A DNA stretch of 64,000 bases. Source: Accumulibacter sp. (lineage in GTDB: Bacteria; Pseudomonadota; Gammaproteobacteria; Burkholderiales; Rhodocyclaceae). Each line of letters begins with the position of its first letter. The stretch's first letter is position 1. A program made the position numbers and the translations under genes. Shown here piece by piece: positions 7,962 to 18,208 of this stretch. The stretch is taken from contig JACKLW010000016.1 of the NCBI GenBank assembly GCA_024235715.1, forward strand, positions 1 to 64,000. The letters are read 5' to 3'. The notes under the pieces are model-generated. The model was not told the DNA's origin and searched no databases. It saw only the letters and a list, made by a program, of their open reading frames with translations.

Positions 7962-10900
7962 CCTGGCGCTCCCGAACGAAAGCCGCCAGTGCATCCGCCG
8001 GCATCGGGTGCGCCACCCAGTACCCCTGTATTTCATCGCATTCGCAGGCGCGCAGGTGCTCCGCCACTTCGCCGTTCTGGACGCCCTCGGCAACCGTTCG
8101 CAGCTTGAGCGCGTGCGCCATCTGCACGATGGCGCGAACGATCGCCGCGTCGTCCGGATCGCTGACCAGGTCGCGAATGAACGGGCGGGCGATCTTCAGC
8201 TTGTCTACCGCGAAACGCTTCAGATAGGCGAGACTCGAGTAGCCGGTGCCGAAATCGTCTACCGACAGCCTGACGCCGATCGCCTTCAGGCGACGGGCGC
8301 TTTCCAGGGTCGCGTCGGCGTCATGAATCAGGACCGACTCGGTCAGTTCGAGTTCCAGCCATTCCGAATCGAGGTCGGCGAGGACAAGTGAGTTGATTAC
8401 CGTCTCGAGCAGATCGCTGCGGCGGAACTGCAGCCCGGAAAGGTTGACCGCCACCCTGAATCGCGGCAAGCCCGCGTTCTGCCAGGCGCTTGCCTGGCGA
8501 CATGCCTCGCCAAGGACCCATTTTCCAAGTGGCACGATCAAACCCGTTTCCTCGGCAATCGGGATGAATCTGGCCGGTGCCACCAGTCCGTCATGCGGAC
8601 TTTGCCAGCGCACCAGCGCTTCGACGCCGGTGATCTGTCCCGAAGCCAGATCGATCTGCGGCTGATAGTGCAAGACGAACTCGGAACGCTCCAGCGCCTG
8701 CCGCAGGCGAGTCTCGAGATGCATGTGCTCGACCGCCTGCACGTTCATCTGCTCGGTGAAGAAGCGGTGCGCGTTGCGGCCGGCGTGCTTGGCGTGATAC
8801 ATCGCCGTATCGGCCTTCTGCGTCAGGCTGTCGAAATCCTGGCCGTCATCCGGAAACAGCGCGATACCAATCGAGAAAGAGGTGGACAGGGCGTGGTTGT
8901 CGATCAGGAAGGGGTCGGCCATGCGTTGCTGGACCTTGTCCGCGAGTCGCGAAACGGCCTCGCTGTCGCGCGCATCGTGAAGCACGATCACGAACTCGTC
9001 GCCGCCCTGTCGGCTGATGGTGTCGGATTCGCGAACACAGCTCTGCAGCCGTGCGACCACCGCCTTCAGCAATTTGTCGCCGACCGGGTGGCCGAGTGAG
9101 TCGTTGATGGTCTTGAACCGATCAAGGTCGAGGAACATCAGGGCGACGCGGCCGTGCGTCCGCCTGGCCAGCGCCAGTGCCTGTTCAAGGCGGTCGCGCA
9201 GCAGCAGGCGGTTGGGCAAACCGGTCAGCGGGTCATGGTGCGCAAGAAACTCCGCGCGTTGCTGTGCCGCCTTGCGCTCGGTGATGTCGGTAAACGTGGC
9301 AACCGCAGCGTTCGGCTGCGTGCTGTTGCCGGTGCACAACGGCGAGGCATTGATCAGGATCCAGCGCAGAGCGCCGTCGCGCGTACGCAAACCCATGACC
9401 ATTTCGCGTACCTCGCAGGCTTCGCGGATGGCGATCACCCAGGGCCAGTCCTCGCTTGCGAATGGTGTTCCGTCTTCGCGCAGTCTATCGCTGCCTGGAT
9501 CGCTTGATACGTCGCCCGGGAAGTCGGTTTGCGAGCTGGCGAAGATCTCTTCGGCCGCCGGGTTGGAAAACAGCAGCGTTCCCTCGGCGGACCACAGCAT
9601 CAGTCCCTCGGCCATTGCCGAAACGACGCCGCGGAAGCGACTCTCGCTTTCGCGAAGGCGGTCGATCATCCGCCGTCGCTCGCTGATGTCCTCCTTGATC
9701 GCCACGTAGTTGCTGGTCATGCCATGCCGGTCCTGGATCGGGGCGATGAGGGCGCGCTCCTGGTACAGCGAGCCATCGCGGCGCCGGTTCTCGAACTCGC
9801 CGTGCCAGCTATTTCCTGCCTTGATCGTTGCCCACAGCTCGGCGTAGGTTGCCGCACTGGTCTTCCCCGATTTGAGAATGCTCGGTTTCTGGCCTATGAC
9901 TTCGTCCTTGGCATAGCCCGTGCTTTCGACGAACTTGTCGTTGACGTACTCGATGCGTCCTTCGGTGTCGGTAATCACGATCGTCGCCGGATTCTGCTCG
10001 ACGACCAGCGAGAGCTTGCGCGCCCAGGCTTCTGCCGTATGGCGCTGGGTGATCTCGTGGAAGATACCGAGAGCCGTTTCCCCGCCCGACTGGGCCGCGG
10101 CTTCCGCTACCACCACGCCGTCGAAGAAGCGTGGTCCTTGCGCTGTCGGAAAACCGAACTCGACATGCTGCGAACGGCCGGTCGCATGGACTGCGCTCAG
10201 GGCGGCCTCCCATTGGACGATCAAGGCCGGGTCCAGGCCGGGGTAAGTCCCGAAGACCTCGCGCACGGTCTTGCCGACGACGCTGCCCGTCGGCAGCCCC
10301 AGGGATTGCTCGAAGGCGCGGTTGGTGAACAGGTGATGGAACCCTTCGTCGTAGCGGCTGATGATCGCCGGCAGATTCTCGACCAGCGTCTCGTACGATT
10401 GCTGTCGCTTGCTGAGGTCGGCGGTTCGTTCGCGGACCAGTTCGTCGGCCATGGCTCGACGGGTCAGCAGGGCATGCAGATAAATCAGCAGCAACAGGGT
10501 CACCAGCGCACCGTATACCGGAACGTAGGCGAGTGTCGGCGAGCCGTTGGCCTCCATCCATGCCGGTGTCGCCTCGACCTGTACCGACCACTGGCGTCGG
10601 CCGACGTCGATGTCGACGCGGTGGCGCGGCATTGGCGTTGCCGCCGACAGGCCGGCCGTCGCCTGTGGTCCGGGCGTCCAGGCGCGGATCAGCTGTTTGT
10701 CGACCGCGCGCGTCTCGTCCAGCAGGTAGACGTTCAGGCCGGTTTCGTGATCGCTTGCATTGGCCGCATCAAACAGTTGCGCCATGCTCAAGACGGCGAG
10801 AACGACGCCGCGAACGGCGGCACGCCGCTGATCACGCGTCGGCGGAACGCCTCCACCACGGTAGACAGCATCGACGATGACCACGGTATCGGTCTGTCGG

Positions 10901-11556
10901 TGATCGATGAGCAGTGGGCCGACATCGCTGCTCACCTGCAGGCCGGTATCGATGGCCTGGTCGATCAGCGGACCGCGGTTGGCCGCCGCATGCAGGTTTA
11001 GGCCAAGGGCCGTTTCGTTGGGAGCGAGTGGAACCGCATAGAGAACCGGGAAGTAGCGCGGGCGATCCTGGGTCGGAACTGGCGCACCTCCCGCATCGCG
11101 TTCGCTGATCGCGAAATGATCGCCCCACAATTGCCGGGTGCGGCGTTCGAAGGCTGCGCGATCGGCGGCTTCGACCATCGGCAGCCAGCCATAGCCGCGC
11201 ATGCCCTGATCGCCGACCATCGGCCCGGCGAACTTCTCGAACGCTGGCCAGGTGACCGTGTCAACACTGCTGAACAGGCGTTGCAGAGTTGTCAGGTTGT
11301 CGAGTTGATCGACGATCCGTCGGCTGACGAGGTCGGCGCGCGTTGTCGCTGCCTGGTGAAAGCGTTGTTCCAGGCGTTCCCGCGCCGCCTGCGACAAGGA
11401 CTTGCTGACCCACCCCGTGATCAGCAAGGCGGTCAGGCCGACACCGACCAGTATGGCCCAGCGGCCGGACCACAGCCTAGACAAGGGAGGAGGGAATGCC
11501 ATTTGACTGCGCCCGCCCATGTGGGCACCCGAATTCCTGCATGCTATGCGCGCCAC
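7942..11556 (-). CDS. CHASE-PAS-GGDEF-EAL cyclic-di-GMP signalling protein
   Basis: A membrane sensor for cyclic-di-GMP turnover, up to 1204 residues. In order: a membrane segment (about 33-52), a periplasmic CHASE-type domain (to about 340), a second membrane segment (about 345-365), three PAS regions (about 385-765), GGDEF and EAL. The GGDEF domain is canonical (SRQGGDEFVIV) with an inhibitory RxxD site (RESD) five residues upstream, so cyclase activity is expected. The EAL domain keeps EAL, the Asn of NLS, ELTES, DDFGTGYSS and a QGY block, but the usual KID(R) reads KIAR. This replaces a conserved Asp of the active site with Ala, so phosphodiesterase activity may be weak or lost. The first codon given is GTG at 11556; ATG at 11520 or 11502 would also keep the first membrane segment. 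It follows the C-S lyase gene by 19 bases. Confidence 0.92.
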   Translation of the reverse strand: MARIACRNSGAHMGGRSQMAFPPPLSRLWSGRWAILVGVGLTALLITGWVSKSLSQAARERLEQRFHQAATTRADLVSRRIVDQLDNLTTLQRLFSSVDTVTWPAFEKFAGPMVGDQGMRGYGWLPMVEAADRAAFERRTRQLWGDHFAISERDAGGAPVPTQDRPRYFPVLYAVPLAPNETALGLNLHAAANRGPLIDQAIDTGLQVSSDVGPLLIDHRQTDTVVIVDAVYRGGGVPPTRDQRRAAVRGVVLAVLSMAQLFDAANASDHETGLNVYLLDETRAVDKQLIRAWTPGPQATAGLSAATPMPRHRVDIDVGRRQWSVQVEATPAWMEANGSPTLAYVPVYGALVTLLLLIYLHALLTRRAMADELVRERTADLSKRQQSYETLVENLPAIISRYDEGFHHLFTNRAFEQSLGLPTGSVVGKTVREVFGTYPGLDPALIVQWEAALSAVHATGRSQHVEFGFPTAQGPRFFDGVVVAEAAAQSGGETALGIFHEITQRHTAEAWARKLSLVVEQNPATIVITDTEGRIEYVNDKFVESTGYAKDEVIGQKPSILKSGKTSAATYAELWATIKAGNSWHGEFENRRRDGSLYQERALIAPIQDRHGMTSNYVAIKEDISERRRMIDRLRESESRFRGVVSAMAEGLMLWSAEGTLLFSNPAAEEIFASSQTDFPGDVSSDPGSDRLREDGTPFASEDWPWVIAIREACEVREMVMGLRTRDGALRWILINASPLCTGNSTQPNAAVATFTDITERKAAQQRAEFLAHHDPLTGLPNRLLLRDRLEQALALARRTHGRVALMFLDLDRFKTINDSLGHPVGDKLLKAVVARLQSCVRESDTISRQGGDEFVIVLHDARDSEAVSRLADKVQQRMADPFLIDNHALSTSFSIGIALFPDDGQDFDSLTQKADTAMYHAKHAGRNAHRFFTEQMNVQAVEHMHLETRLRQALERSEFVLHYQPQIDLASGQITGVEALVRWQSPHDGLVAPARFIPIAEETGLIVPLGKWVLGEACRQASAWQNAGLPRFRVAVNLSGLQFRRSDLLETVINSLVLADLDSEWLELELTESVLIHDADATLESARRLKAIGVRLSVDDFGTGYSSLAYLKRFAVDKLKIARPFIRDLVSDPDDAAIVRAIVQMAHALKLRTVAEGVQNGEVAEHLRACECDEIQGYWVAHPMPADALAAFVRERQVTLGTT

Positions 11557-11575
11557 CCGACCAAAGCAATGGGTT

Positions 11576-12733
11576 TCACTCGCGCGGTGTCTTGGCAGCC
11601 AGTCGGGAACAGGCCGTCAGCATCCGCCCGAGCGCCGCATCGAGGGTCGCGCGCGGGCATCCGAAATTGAGTCGCACCCACCCGGGCAGGGCGAAATCAG
11701 TGCCATCCGAAAGGCCGACGCCGGCGCGCTCGAAGAAGGCCGCCGGATCGTCAACGCCCAGGCCGCGCGCGTCGATCCACGCCAGATAGCTTGCTTCGAC
11801 GTGGTTCACGGCCAGTCCCGGCATCGCGCCCACGGCGTCAGCGACCTGATCCCGATTGCCGCGCAAGACGGTAAGCAGTGCCTGTTGCCAGTCGTCGCAG
11901 TCGCGATAGGCGGCTTCCATGGCCGCCAGGCCGAGGACATTCACGTGCGGCACGATGCCGCGCATCACACCCTTGAAGCGACGGCGCAGTGCGCTGTCGG
12001 GAATTACCGCGAAAGCACAGCCAAGACCCGGAATGTTGCAGGTTTTCGACGGTGCCATCAGGGTGATGCTGCGACGAGCAAGGTCCGCGTCGATCGTCGC
12101 CAGCGGCTGGTGCCGCCGGTCGCGGTCGAGGAGCAGACCGCAATGGATTTCATCCGAGCAGACGATCAGGTCGTGGCGTTTGCAGAAGGCTGCGATCTGC
12201 CCGAGCTCGCCTTCATCCCAGGCGCGGCCGACCGGGTTGTGCGGGTGGCAGAGGAGCAGCAGGCGGGTAGCGGGCGTCAGCGCTGTCTGCAAGGCTGCGA
12301 AGTCCCAGAGCCAGCGGCCGGCAAGCTGCCGCAGCGGCGCGGTCGACAGTTGCCTGCCAGAAAAAACCGGTGCCGACAGAAAGGGCGGATAGATCGGCGT
12401 CGCGGTCAACACGTCGCCGTCGACCGTCCGGCAGGCGACGTTGAGTCCGCTTACCAGCCCCGGCAGCCAGACCAGCCAGTCCGCCTCGATCCGCCAGTCG
12501 TAGGCGCGCTGCAAATGCCCGATGACTGCGTCGTGGAGTGACGGCATCGCCTCGGCGTAGCCGAAACAGGCGTGCGCGACGCGCTTCTCGAGGGCGCTGA
12601 CGACGGCTGGCGGCGCCGCGAAATCCATGTCTGCAACCCACAAGGGCAGCACGTCGCGGTCGGCATAGCGGTTCCATTTGACGGAATCGCCGCCGCGCCG
12701 CTCGATGACTTGCTCGAAGGCAAAGTCCTCCAT
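11576..12733 (-). CDS. patB: PatB/MalY-type cystathionine beta-lyase (PLP C-S lyase)
   Basis: A fold-type I PLP enzyme that cleaves C-S bonds of cystathionine or related thioethers, giving homocysteine or a thiol plus pyruvate and ammonia. The start chosen is the ATG at 12733 (MEDFAFEQVIERR). The longer frame from 12796 would run into cysK, and family members begin just before the conserved SVKWNRY stretch. This gives 385 residues, the usual size. Visible markers are LPLWVADMDF, LLLCHPHNPVGR, CSDEIHCGLLLD and the PLP-lysine region MAPSKTCNIPGL. It lies 13 bases downstream of cysK and 19 upstream of the GGDEF-EAL gene on the same strand, so an operon is likely. The exact substrate is not readable; MalY-like regulatory functions exist in this family. 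Confidence 0.88.
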   Translation of the reverse strand: MEDFAFEQVIERRGGDSVKWNRYADRDVLPLWVADMDFAAPPAVVSALEKRVAHACFGYAEAMPSLHDAVIGHLQRAYDWRIEADWLVWLPGLVSGLNVACRTVDGDVLTATPIYPPFLSAPVFSGRQLSTAPLRQLAGRWLWDFAALQTALTPATRLLLLCHPHNPVGRAWDEGELGQIAAFCKRHDLIVCSDEIHCGLLLDRDRRHQPLATIDADLARRSITLMAPSKTCNIPGLGCAFAVIPDSALRRRFKGVMRGIVPHVNVLGLAAMEAAYRDCDDWQQALLTVLRGNRDQVADAVGAMPGLAVNHVEASYLAWIDARGLGVDDPAAFFERAGVGLSDGTDFALPGWVRLNFGCPRATLDAALGRMLTACSRLAAKTPRE

Positions 12734-12746
12734 CGGCAGAAGCCGC

Positions 12747-13685
12747 TCAGACCTCGAGGTCGGCGAAGAGGGCGGTCGACAGGTAGCGCTCGCCAAAGGA
12801 CGGGATGATGACCACGGTAAGCTTGCCGGCGTTCTGCGGTCGCCGCGCCACTTCCAATGCCGCCCAGACCGCAGCCCCGGACGAAATGCCGACCAGAAGA
12901 CCCTCTTCGGTGGCCATCCGGCGGGCGATGGCGAAAGCGTCGTCTGCGCTGACGCGAATCACCTCGTCGTAGATGGCGGTGTTGAGCACCTTCGGCACGA
13001 AGCCGGCACCGATACCCTGAATCGGATGCGGTCCCTTCGCCCCACCCGACAGCACCGGCGACGCGTCGGGCTCGACGGCGATGACCTGCACGCCCGGCTT
13101 TCTCTCCTTCAGCACTTCGCCAACGCCGGTGATGGTGCCGCCGGTGCCGACGCCGGAGACGAAGATGTCGACCTGGCCGTGCGTGTCGCGCCACACTTCT
13201 TCTGCCGTCGTGGCGCGGTGAATGGCCGGATTGGCCGGGTTCTCGAACTGTTGCGGGATGTAGTAGCGCGAGTCAGCGGCGGCCATCGCCTCGGCGCGGC
13301 TGATCGCGCCGCCCATGCCGTCCGGCCCGGGAGTCAGTACCAGCTCGGCACCATAGGCCTTGAGCAGCAGGCGGCGTTCGCGACTCATCGTTTCCGGCAT
13401 GACGAAGCAGCACTTGATGCCGCGCGCCGCACAAACCATTGCCAGGCCAATGCCGGTGTTGCCCGAGGTTGGTTCGAGAACGACCGTTTCCGGGGTGATC
13501 CGGCCGGCCGCCTGCGCCTCGTCGATCATCGCCATGGCGATGCGATCCTTGACGCTGTGCGCCGGGTTGCAGAACTCCAGTTTGGCGGCGATGGTTCCTT
13601 CGATGCCGGCCGTGACTCGATGGAGTCTGACCAGTGGGGTATTGCCGATCAGGCCAGTGACGTTGCTGACGATGTTCATGGGCAT
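12747..13685 (-). CDS. cysK: Cysteine synthase A (O-acetylserine sulfhydrylase)
   Basis: Makes L-cysteine from O-acetylserine and sulfide, using PLP. The 312 residues fit the CysK family. The PLP lysine is Lys46 in AHSVKDR, the phosphate-binding loop is PTSGNTGIG (about 72-80), and the glycine-rich [10 protein letters not shown] loop and the C-terminal SSGAAV are present. A good ribosome site (GAGGAGACC) precedes ATG 13685; a second ATG lies two codons in. The patB-like gene follows 13 bases downstream. CysK versus CysM cannot be fully settled without alignment, but length and motifs favour CysK. Confidence 0.93.
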   Translation of the reverse strand: MPMNIVSNVTGLIGNTPLVRLHRVTAGIEGTIAAKLEFCNPAHSVKDRIAMAMIDEAQAAGRITPETVVLEPTSGNTGIGLAMVCAARGIKCCFVMPETMSRERRLLLKAYGAELVLTPGPDGMGGAISRAEAMAAADSRYYIPQQFENPANPAIHRATTAEEVWRDTHGQVDIFVSGVGTGGTITGVGEVLKERKPGVQVIAVEPDASPVLSGGAKGPHPIQGIGAGFVPKVLNTAIYDEVIRVSADDAFAIARRMATEEGLLVGISSGAAVWAALEVARRPQNAGKLTVVIIPSFGERYLSTALFADLEV

Positions 13686-13916
13686 CTTGAAGGTCTCCTC
13701 TGTAGATTTTGTCTCGACGCGACGGCTGTGGTCACCAACGGCGCATCGAACCGGCGTCTGCCCGCTGCGTCATGGGCGAAGCGTATCATCGCTGCGACCG
13801 TCTGCGGCCGCACCTACTGTTGTCCGCTGCAACGCGGCTGGTGGGTGGCCCGAGTCCCGGCAAGCTGAACCGCAAGGTGCGCCCTCGCTGCGCCGAACGC
13901 AGGTCGCGACGACACC

Positions 13917-15428
13917 TTAACCCAGGAACAGCTTGTATGCCTGGTTGCTGGTTTCGTTCCAGTGGGCATAGCCGAGCCTCTCCAGGAATTCTTCGAACTC
14001 GCCCATTTCGCTCGGCGGTACCTGCATGCCGACCAGCACCCGCCCGTAGTCCGCGCCATGGTTGCGGTAATGGAAGAGGCTGATGTTCCAGCCGGCGCTC
14101 ATGCTGTTCAGGAAGTTCATCAGCGCGCCGGGGCGCTCGGGGAACTCGAAACGATAAAGCAGCTCGTTGGTGATCCGCGGCGAGTGTCCACCGACCAGGT
14201 GGCGAATGTGTCCCTTGGCCATTTCGTCGTCGGTAAGATCGAGCGCCGGATAGTCGTGTCTGTGCAGCTGTTCGAGCAGTTTCAATGACTCGGCGCGAGA
14301 CGCCACCTGTATGCCAACGAAGACATGCGCGTCACGCAGGTCGTTGTAGCGGTAGTTGAATTCGGTGATGTTGTGCGAACCGATCAGCGACACGAATTTC
14401 TTGTAGGCACCGGGTTTTTCCGGCAGGGTGACGGCAAAAACCGCTTCACGTTGCTCGCCGAGCTCTGCCCGCTCGGCGACAAAACGCAGGCGGTCGAAAT
14501 TGAGGTTGGCGCCGGACGCGGTGACCACCAGCGTCTTGTCCTTCAGCTTGTGCGACCTGGCGTACGCCTTGGCACCAGCGACCGCAAGCGCACCGGCCGG
14601 TTCGAGGACCGCGCGGGTGTCCTCGAAAACATCCTTGATTGCCGCGCAGATGGCATCGGTATTCACCAGGACCATCTCATCGACGTACATCTGGCAGAGA
14701 CGGAAGGTTTCCTCGCCAACGTATTTGACGGCTGCACCGTCGGCAAACAGACCGACGTGGTCGAGCCTGATACGCTTGCCGGCGGCCAGAGAGCGCGCCA
14801 TGGCGTCGGCGTCGGTCGCTTCAACCCCGATGATTCTGGTCTCCGGCCGGACACGCTTGATGTACGCGGCGACGCCGGAAATCAGTCCGCCGCCGCCGAC
14901 GCAGCAGAAGACGGCATGAATCGGTTTGGCATGCTGGCGAAGGATTTCCATGCCGATCGTTCCCTGCCCGGCGATCACGTCCGGGTCGTCGAAAGGGTGA
15001 ACGAAGCTCAGCTTCTCGGTTTTCTCCAACTCACGAGCGTGCGCATAGGCGTCATCGAACGATTCGCCGACCAGCACCACCTCACCCCCCCTCGCCCGCA
15101 CCGCCTCGATTTTGATCTGCGGCGTCGTCGTCGGCATCACGATCACTGCCCGACAGCCGAGCCTGGCTGCCGCCAGCGCCACGCCCTGCGCGTGGTTGCC
15201 GGCTGACGCACAGATCACGCCGCGTTTGAGCTTCTCGGCCGAGAGATGAAAGATCTTGTTGTAGGCGCCGCGCAGCTTGAAGGAAAAAACGGGCTGCAGG
15301 TCCTCGCGCTTGAGGAGTACGCGGTTGCCCGTACGTGCCGAAAGGCCCGGCGCGAAGTCGAGCGGTGTCTCGATTGCGACGTCGTAGACCTGCGCGTTGA
15401 GAATTCTTTCGAGGTAGTCCATGGACAT
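13917..15428 (-). CDS. ilvA: Biosynthetic threonine ammonia-lyase
   Basis: Deaminates threonine to 2-oxobutanoate, the first step toward isoleucine. The 503 residues match the long biosynthetic form, not the short catabolic TdcB. The catalytic N-terminal domain has the PLP lysine Lys51 in FSFKLRGAYN, the SAGNHAQGVA loop and CVGGGGLISG. The C-terminal third holds two ACT-like regulatory modules, each with a PERPGAL- or PEKPGAY-type start (about residues 335 and 430). These bind isoleucine for feedback inhibition. The gap to cysK downstream is about 230 bases, so it is probably a separate unit. It lies 70 bases after the YbdK-like gene. Confidence 0.95.
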   Translation of the reverse strand: MSMDYLERILNAQVYDVAIETPLDFAPGLSARTGNRVLLKREDLQPVFSFKLRGAYNKIFHLSAEKLKRGVICASAGNHAQGVALAAARLGCRAVIVMPTTTPQIKIEAVRARGGEVVLVGESFDDAYAHARELEKTEKLSFVHPFDDPDVIAGQGTIGMEILRQHAKPIHAVFCCVGGGGLISGVAAYIKRVRPETRIIGVEATDADAMARSLAAGKRIRLDHVGLFADGAAVKYVGEETFRLCQMYVDEMVLVNTDAICAAIKDVFEDTRAVLEPAGALAVAGAKAYARSHKLKDKTLVVTASGANLNFDRLRFVAERAELGEQREAVFAVTLPEKPGAYKKFVSLIGSHNITEFNYRYNDLRDAHVFVGIQVASRAESLKLLEQLHRHDYPALDLTDDEMAKGHIRHLVGGHSPRITNELLYRFEFPERPGALMNFLNSMSAGWNISLFHYRNHGADYGRVLVGMQVPPSEMGEFEEFLERLGYAHWNETSNQAYKLFLG

Positions 15429-15498
15429 GGTGTCGGGGAAGGGCGGCGAGGGAAACCCGGGATTCTAGCAGGTGCGGTGGCAGCCGATCAGTTTGCGA

Positions 15499-16629
15499 TC
15501 ACTTGCGTCTGCCTTGCCGGAACAGGGTCACCGCCGCATCGACCACCCCCTGGACACTGCCGGCGTCGGCGAAATGCCGGCGAAGGACGCTGGCGTGGTT
15601 GCCTTCGCCGGTCACTTCGTCGCGCAGCTGATCCAGCGCCGTCAGGCTTTCCAGAGCGGCAGCGTGTGGCTCGAGTCGCGCGAGAGTGGCGAGGATGTCT
15701 TCGCGCAGCAGGTGGCTTTCGTTGCTCTTCGGATGGACCAGCACGCCGTCGAGGCCGAAGCGGCAGGCCTGAAAACGGTTGTAGTTGTAGACCAGATAAT
15801 CGTCCTCGACCGGCGGCGCTTCGTCGCGTTGCAGGAGCATGCGACACAGCGCCTGCAAGTAGGCGGCGAGCGCCGCGGCGCGGTCAACGGTCAGCGGCGT
15901 GTCGCAAACGCGCAGCTCGATCGTGCCGTACTCGGGCTTTGGGCGGATGTCCCAGTAGAAGTCCTTCATGCTCTTCACCACTCCGGTCTTTTCCATTTTG
16001 GCGAAGTAGTGGTGCTCGAATTCCTGCCAGTCGAAAAGTACAGGCGCGCGGCCGCTCAGCGGAAACGCAAAGACGGAATTCAGGCGCGCCGAGTCGAACT
16101 GGGTGTCGACTCCCTGGAAGAAAGGCGAGGAGGCGGCCAGGGCGACGAAGTGCGGCACGTAGCGATTCAGTGCGTGCAGCAGGTAGAGACTTTCATTGGC
16201 GCTGGCGCAGCCGATATGCACGTGCTGTCCAAAGACCGTGAACTGCTTGGCAAGGTAGCCGTACAGGCTGGATAGCTGATTGAAGCGCGGATTGGGAAAT
16301 ATGCGCCGCTCGGACCAGCGCTGGAAAGGATGCGTGCCACCGCCGCAGACGGCGATGTTGAGGCGGTCGCCGGTGCGCACCAGCGCGTCGCGAATGCTGC
16401 GCAACTGCGCCAGCAGCTCGGCGTGGCTGTGATGCACGGCGGTCGAGATCTCGATCATGCTTTCGGTGATCTCGGGCTTGACCTCCCCCGGGAAGGTGTG
16501 ATGGCCGAGCAGGTGGAGCAGGTCGCTGGCCGAGCCCGACAGGTCGAAGTCGGTCCAGTTGACCAGCTGCAGTTCCAGCTCGATTCCCATGGTCAGGGAT
16601 TCGCTGGCCTTGAATGTGCCGAGGGGCAT
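15499..16629 (-). CDS. YbdK-type carboxylate-amine ligase (GCS2 family)
   Basis: A 376-residue member of the glutamate-cysteine ligase 2 family. It has the N-terminal GIELELQLV strand, the HSHAELLAQ region, the [10 protein letters not shown] motif and the HVHIGC metal/substrate motif. YbdK of E. coli has only weak glutamate-cysteine ligase activity and its natural role is unclear, so a glutathione role is possible but not shown. The gene begins 2 bases after the stop of the antiporter gene, so the two are probably cotranscribed. Start ATG 16629 gives the normal family length. Confidence 0.9.
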   Translation of the reverse strand: MPLGTFKASESLTMGIELELQLVNWTDFDLSGSASDLLHLLGHHTFPGEVKPEITESMIEISTAVHHSHAELLAQLRSIRDALVRTGDRLNIAVCGGGTHPFQRWSERRIFPNPRFNQLSSLYGYLAKQFTVFGQHVHIGCASANESLYLLHALNRYVPHFVALAASSPFFQGVDTQFDSARLNSVFAFPLSGRAPVLFDWQEFEHHYFAKMEKTGVVKSMKDFYWDIRPKPEYGTIELRVCDTPLTVDRAAALAAYLQALCRMLLQRDEAPPVEDDYLVYNYNRFQACRFGLDGVLVHPKSNESHLLREDILATLARLEPHAAALESLTALDQLRDEVTGEGNHASVLRRHFADAGSVQGVVDAAVTLFRQGRRK

Positions 16630-16631
16630 CT

Positions 16632-17825
16632 TCAGCGGCCCGCTGGCTGATGGGTTTCGCCGGCCCAGACCAGCGCACGGCGAGTGACGATCGGGCCAAT
16701 CACTTCAAGCAGCAGGACGATGGCCGCCAGACCGGCGACCTGGTCGAGAGCGTAGAGCTTGAGGTGTCGGGTCTGTTCGAGCAGGACGATGACCAGGACC
16801 GACATCGGCGTCATTGCCAGACCGGTCAGTGCCCCTTTGCGCCAGGTGATGCCGCTGAGATGGGCGAAGACGGTGGTCGCTGCCACTTTCACGGCCAGGC
16901 GGGCTGCGACAACAGCCAAGGCCAGCGTGATGCCCTTGCCCAGCTGATGCCAGTCGAGCGAAGCGGCGACGAAAACGAACAACAGCACGGTCAGCAGGTC
17001 GCCAAGGGTGCCAAAGTTGCGCTGCGCCTGCGAGAGGATCGCCCGCCGGTGCCGGGCGACCAGGCCGAAGGCCAGCGCCGCCAGCAGCGGCGAGAACCTG
17101 AAGGCATGCGTCACGGCTGTCAGCAGCAGGGCCGCGGTCGCAAAGGCAACGGTCGCATTGCGGTCGATGTTGCCCAGCTGGCGCAGCAGTGCGGGAACTG
17201 CCACCCCGAAGGCGGCGCCGATGGCGACCGATACCCCGATCACCACCAGACTGTTCCAGACCGCCTCAGAAGCCGTGCCGGCGCTGGCCAGCACCCAGTA
17301 GCCGACGACCGCCTTGAAGATGAACAGGGACAGCACGCAGTTGCAGGCGGTGAGGTGAAAGAGACGCTCGGTGACCTGGCCGGAGCTCTGCAGTTCGTTG
17401 GCCACCCGCAGTACGGCTGCCGGTGAGGTGGCCATGGCCAGCGCGGCGAGCAACAAGGACGGCACGGTGGGCAGGGCAAACGCTTGCGCCAGCACGAATA
17501 CCGCCGCAAAGGTGCCGCTTGCCTCGATCAGGCTGGTGATCGTCAGCCAGGGGTTGACGCGCAGCCAGCGCAGGTTGATGCGATAGCCCAGTTCAAACAG
17601 GATCAGCCCGAAAGCGAAATGCGCCAGCAGCGCGACGGGCTGGCCAGACGGGTTGGCGAGAAAGCCGCCCTGGCTGGCGGCCATGACGAAGCCGGCGACA
17701 CCGTAACTGCTGATCCGCGGCAGCGACAGCAGGCGGTACGCGATCTCGCCGATGGTCCACGCGATCGCTATTGCTGCCGGCCAGGCGACGCTGGTCAGGA
17801 GCGAGAGGAGCGTTTCGGGTATCAA
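16632..17825 (-). CDS. Cation:proton antiporter (CPA2-like)
   Basis: A polytopic inner-membrane protein of about 397 residues with roughly 12 hydrophobic segments and the fold of sodium or potassium/proton exchangers of the Kef/CPA2 type. There is no C-terminal RCK/TrkA-N domain, so it is shorter than KefB/KefC. The frame is open to 18050, but the first 75 codons are hydrophilic, Pro/Arg-rich and unlike a family N-terminus. I therefore place the start at TTG 17825, just before the first membrane segment; GTG 17849 is an alternative. Start confidence is low, family confidence good. It sits directly upstream of the YbdK-type ligase gene, which recalls the glutathione control of Kef systems but proves nothing. 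Confidence 0.78.
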   Translation of the reverse strand: MIPETLLSLLTSVAWPAAIAIAWTIGEIAYRLLSLPRISSYGVAGFVMAASQGGFLANPSGQPVALLAHFAFGLILFELGYRINLRWLRVNPWLTITSLIEASGTFAAVFVLAQAFALPTVPSLLLAALAMATSPAAVLRVANELQSSGQVTERLFHLTACNCVLSLFIFKAVVGYWVLASAGTASEAVWNSLVVIGVSVAIGAAFGVAVPALLRQLGNIDRNATVAFATAALLLTAVTHAFRFSPLLAALAFGLVARHRRAILSQAQRNFGTLGDLLTVLLFVFVAASLDWHQLGKGITLALAVVAARLAVKVAATTVFAHLSGITWRKGALTGLAMTPMSVLVIVLLEQTRHLKLYALDQVAGLAAIVLLLEVIGPIVTRRALVWAGETHQPAGR

Positions 17826-18174
17826 GTGTTCCGGTCCGTGGGCGCACACGTTCGCACGGCTGCTGCGGAGATCGGGCGGCAGTATCGCGACAACGTGGTC
17901 GGGCAGCGGTGGGGCCGGCGTTGCGGGTTTCCCGGCGTCGGCAAGCGGGGGAGCCTGTCGACGAGCTGGTCGCCGCAGCGAGGTGTTGCCGGCTGCCGGG
18001 CAAGCGCTGTCACCCGAGAGGCGTTGGTGGGCATGCAAAGCTCTCCCCATTCGTTTCGGTGGTGACAGGATACGCGTCGAGCAGCAGGCAAACCAGCGTC
18101 ACCAGGACATCGCGCGTGCCCGCCTTGGCACGGGGGCCACCAGCAGTGCCAGTCGCTGCTGCACTGCAATAAGC

Positions 18175-18180
18175 TAGAAT
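18175..18180 (+). promoter_or_regulatory. Candidate -10 element of the FAD-FeS oxidoreductase gene
   Basis: TAGAAT followed by TCGCC lies 28 bases before the chosen ATG 18209. The same arrangement occurs before lpxC. No good -35 is visible. Likely a sigma-70 start, giving a short leader. Confidence 0.4.
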
Positions 18181-18208
18181 TCGCCCTTTGGCGCTTCAGA
18201 GAGTACCA

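Noticed and set aside
17826..18050. N-terminal extension of the cation antiporter frame
   Set aside because: 75 hydrophilic, Pro/Arg-rich residues before the first membrane segment, unlike the family; the frame simply stays open in GC-rich DNA.
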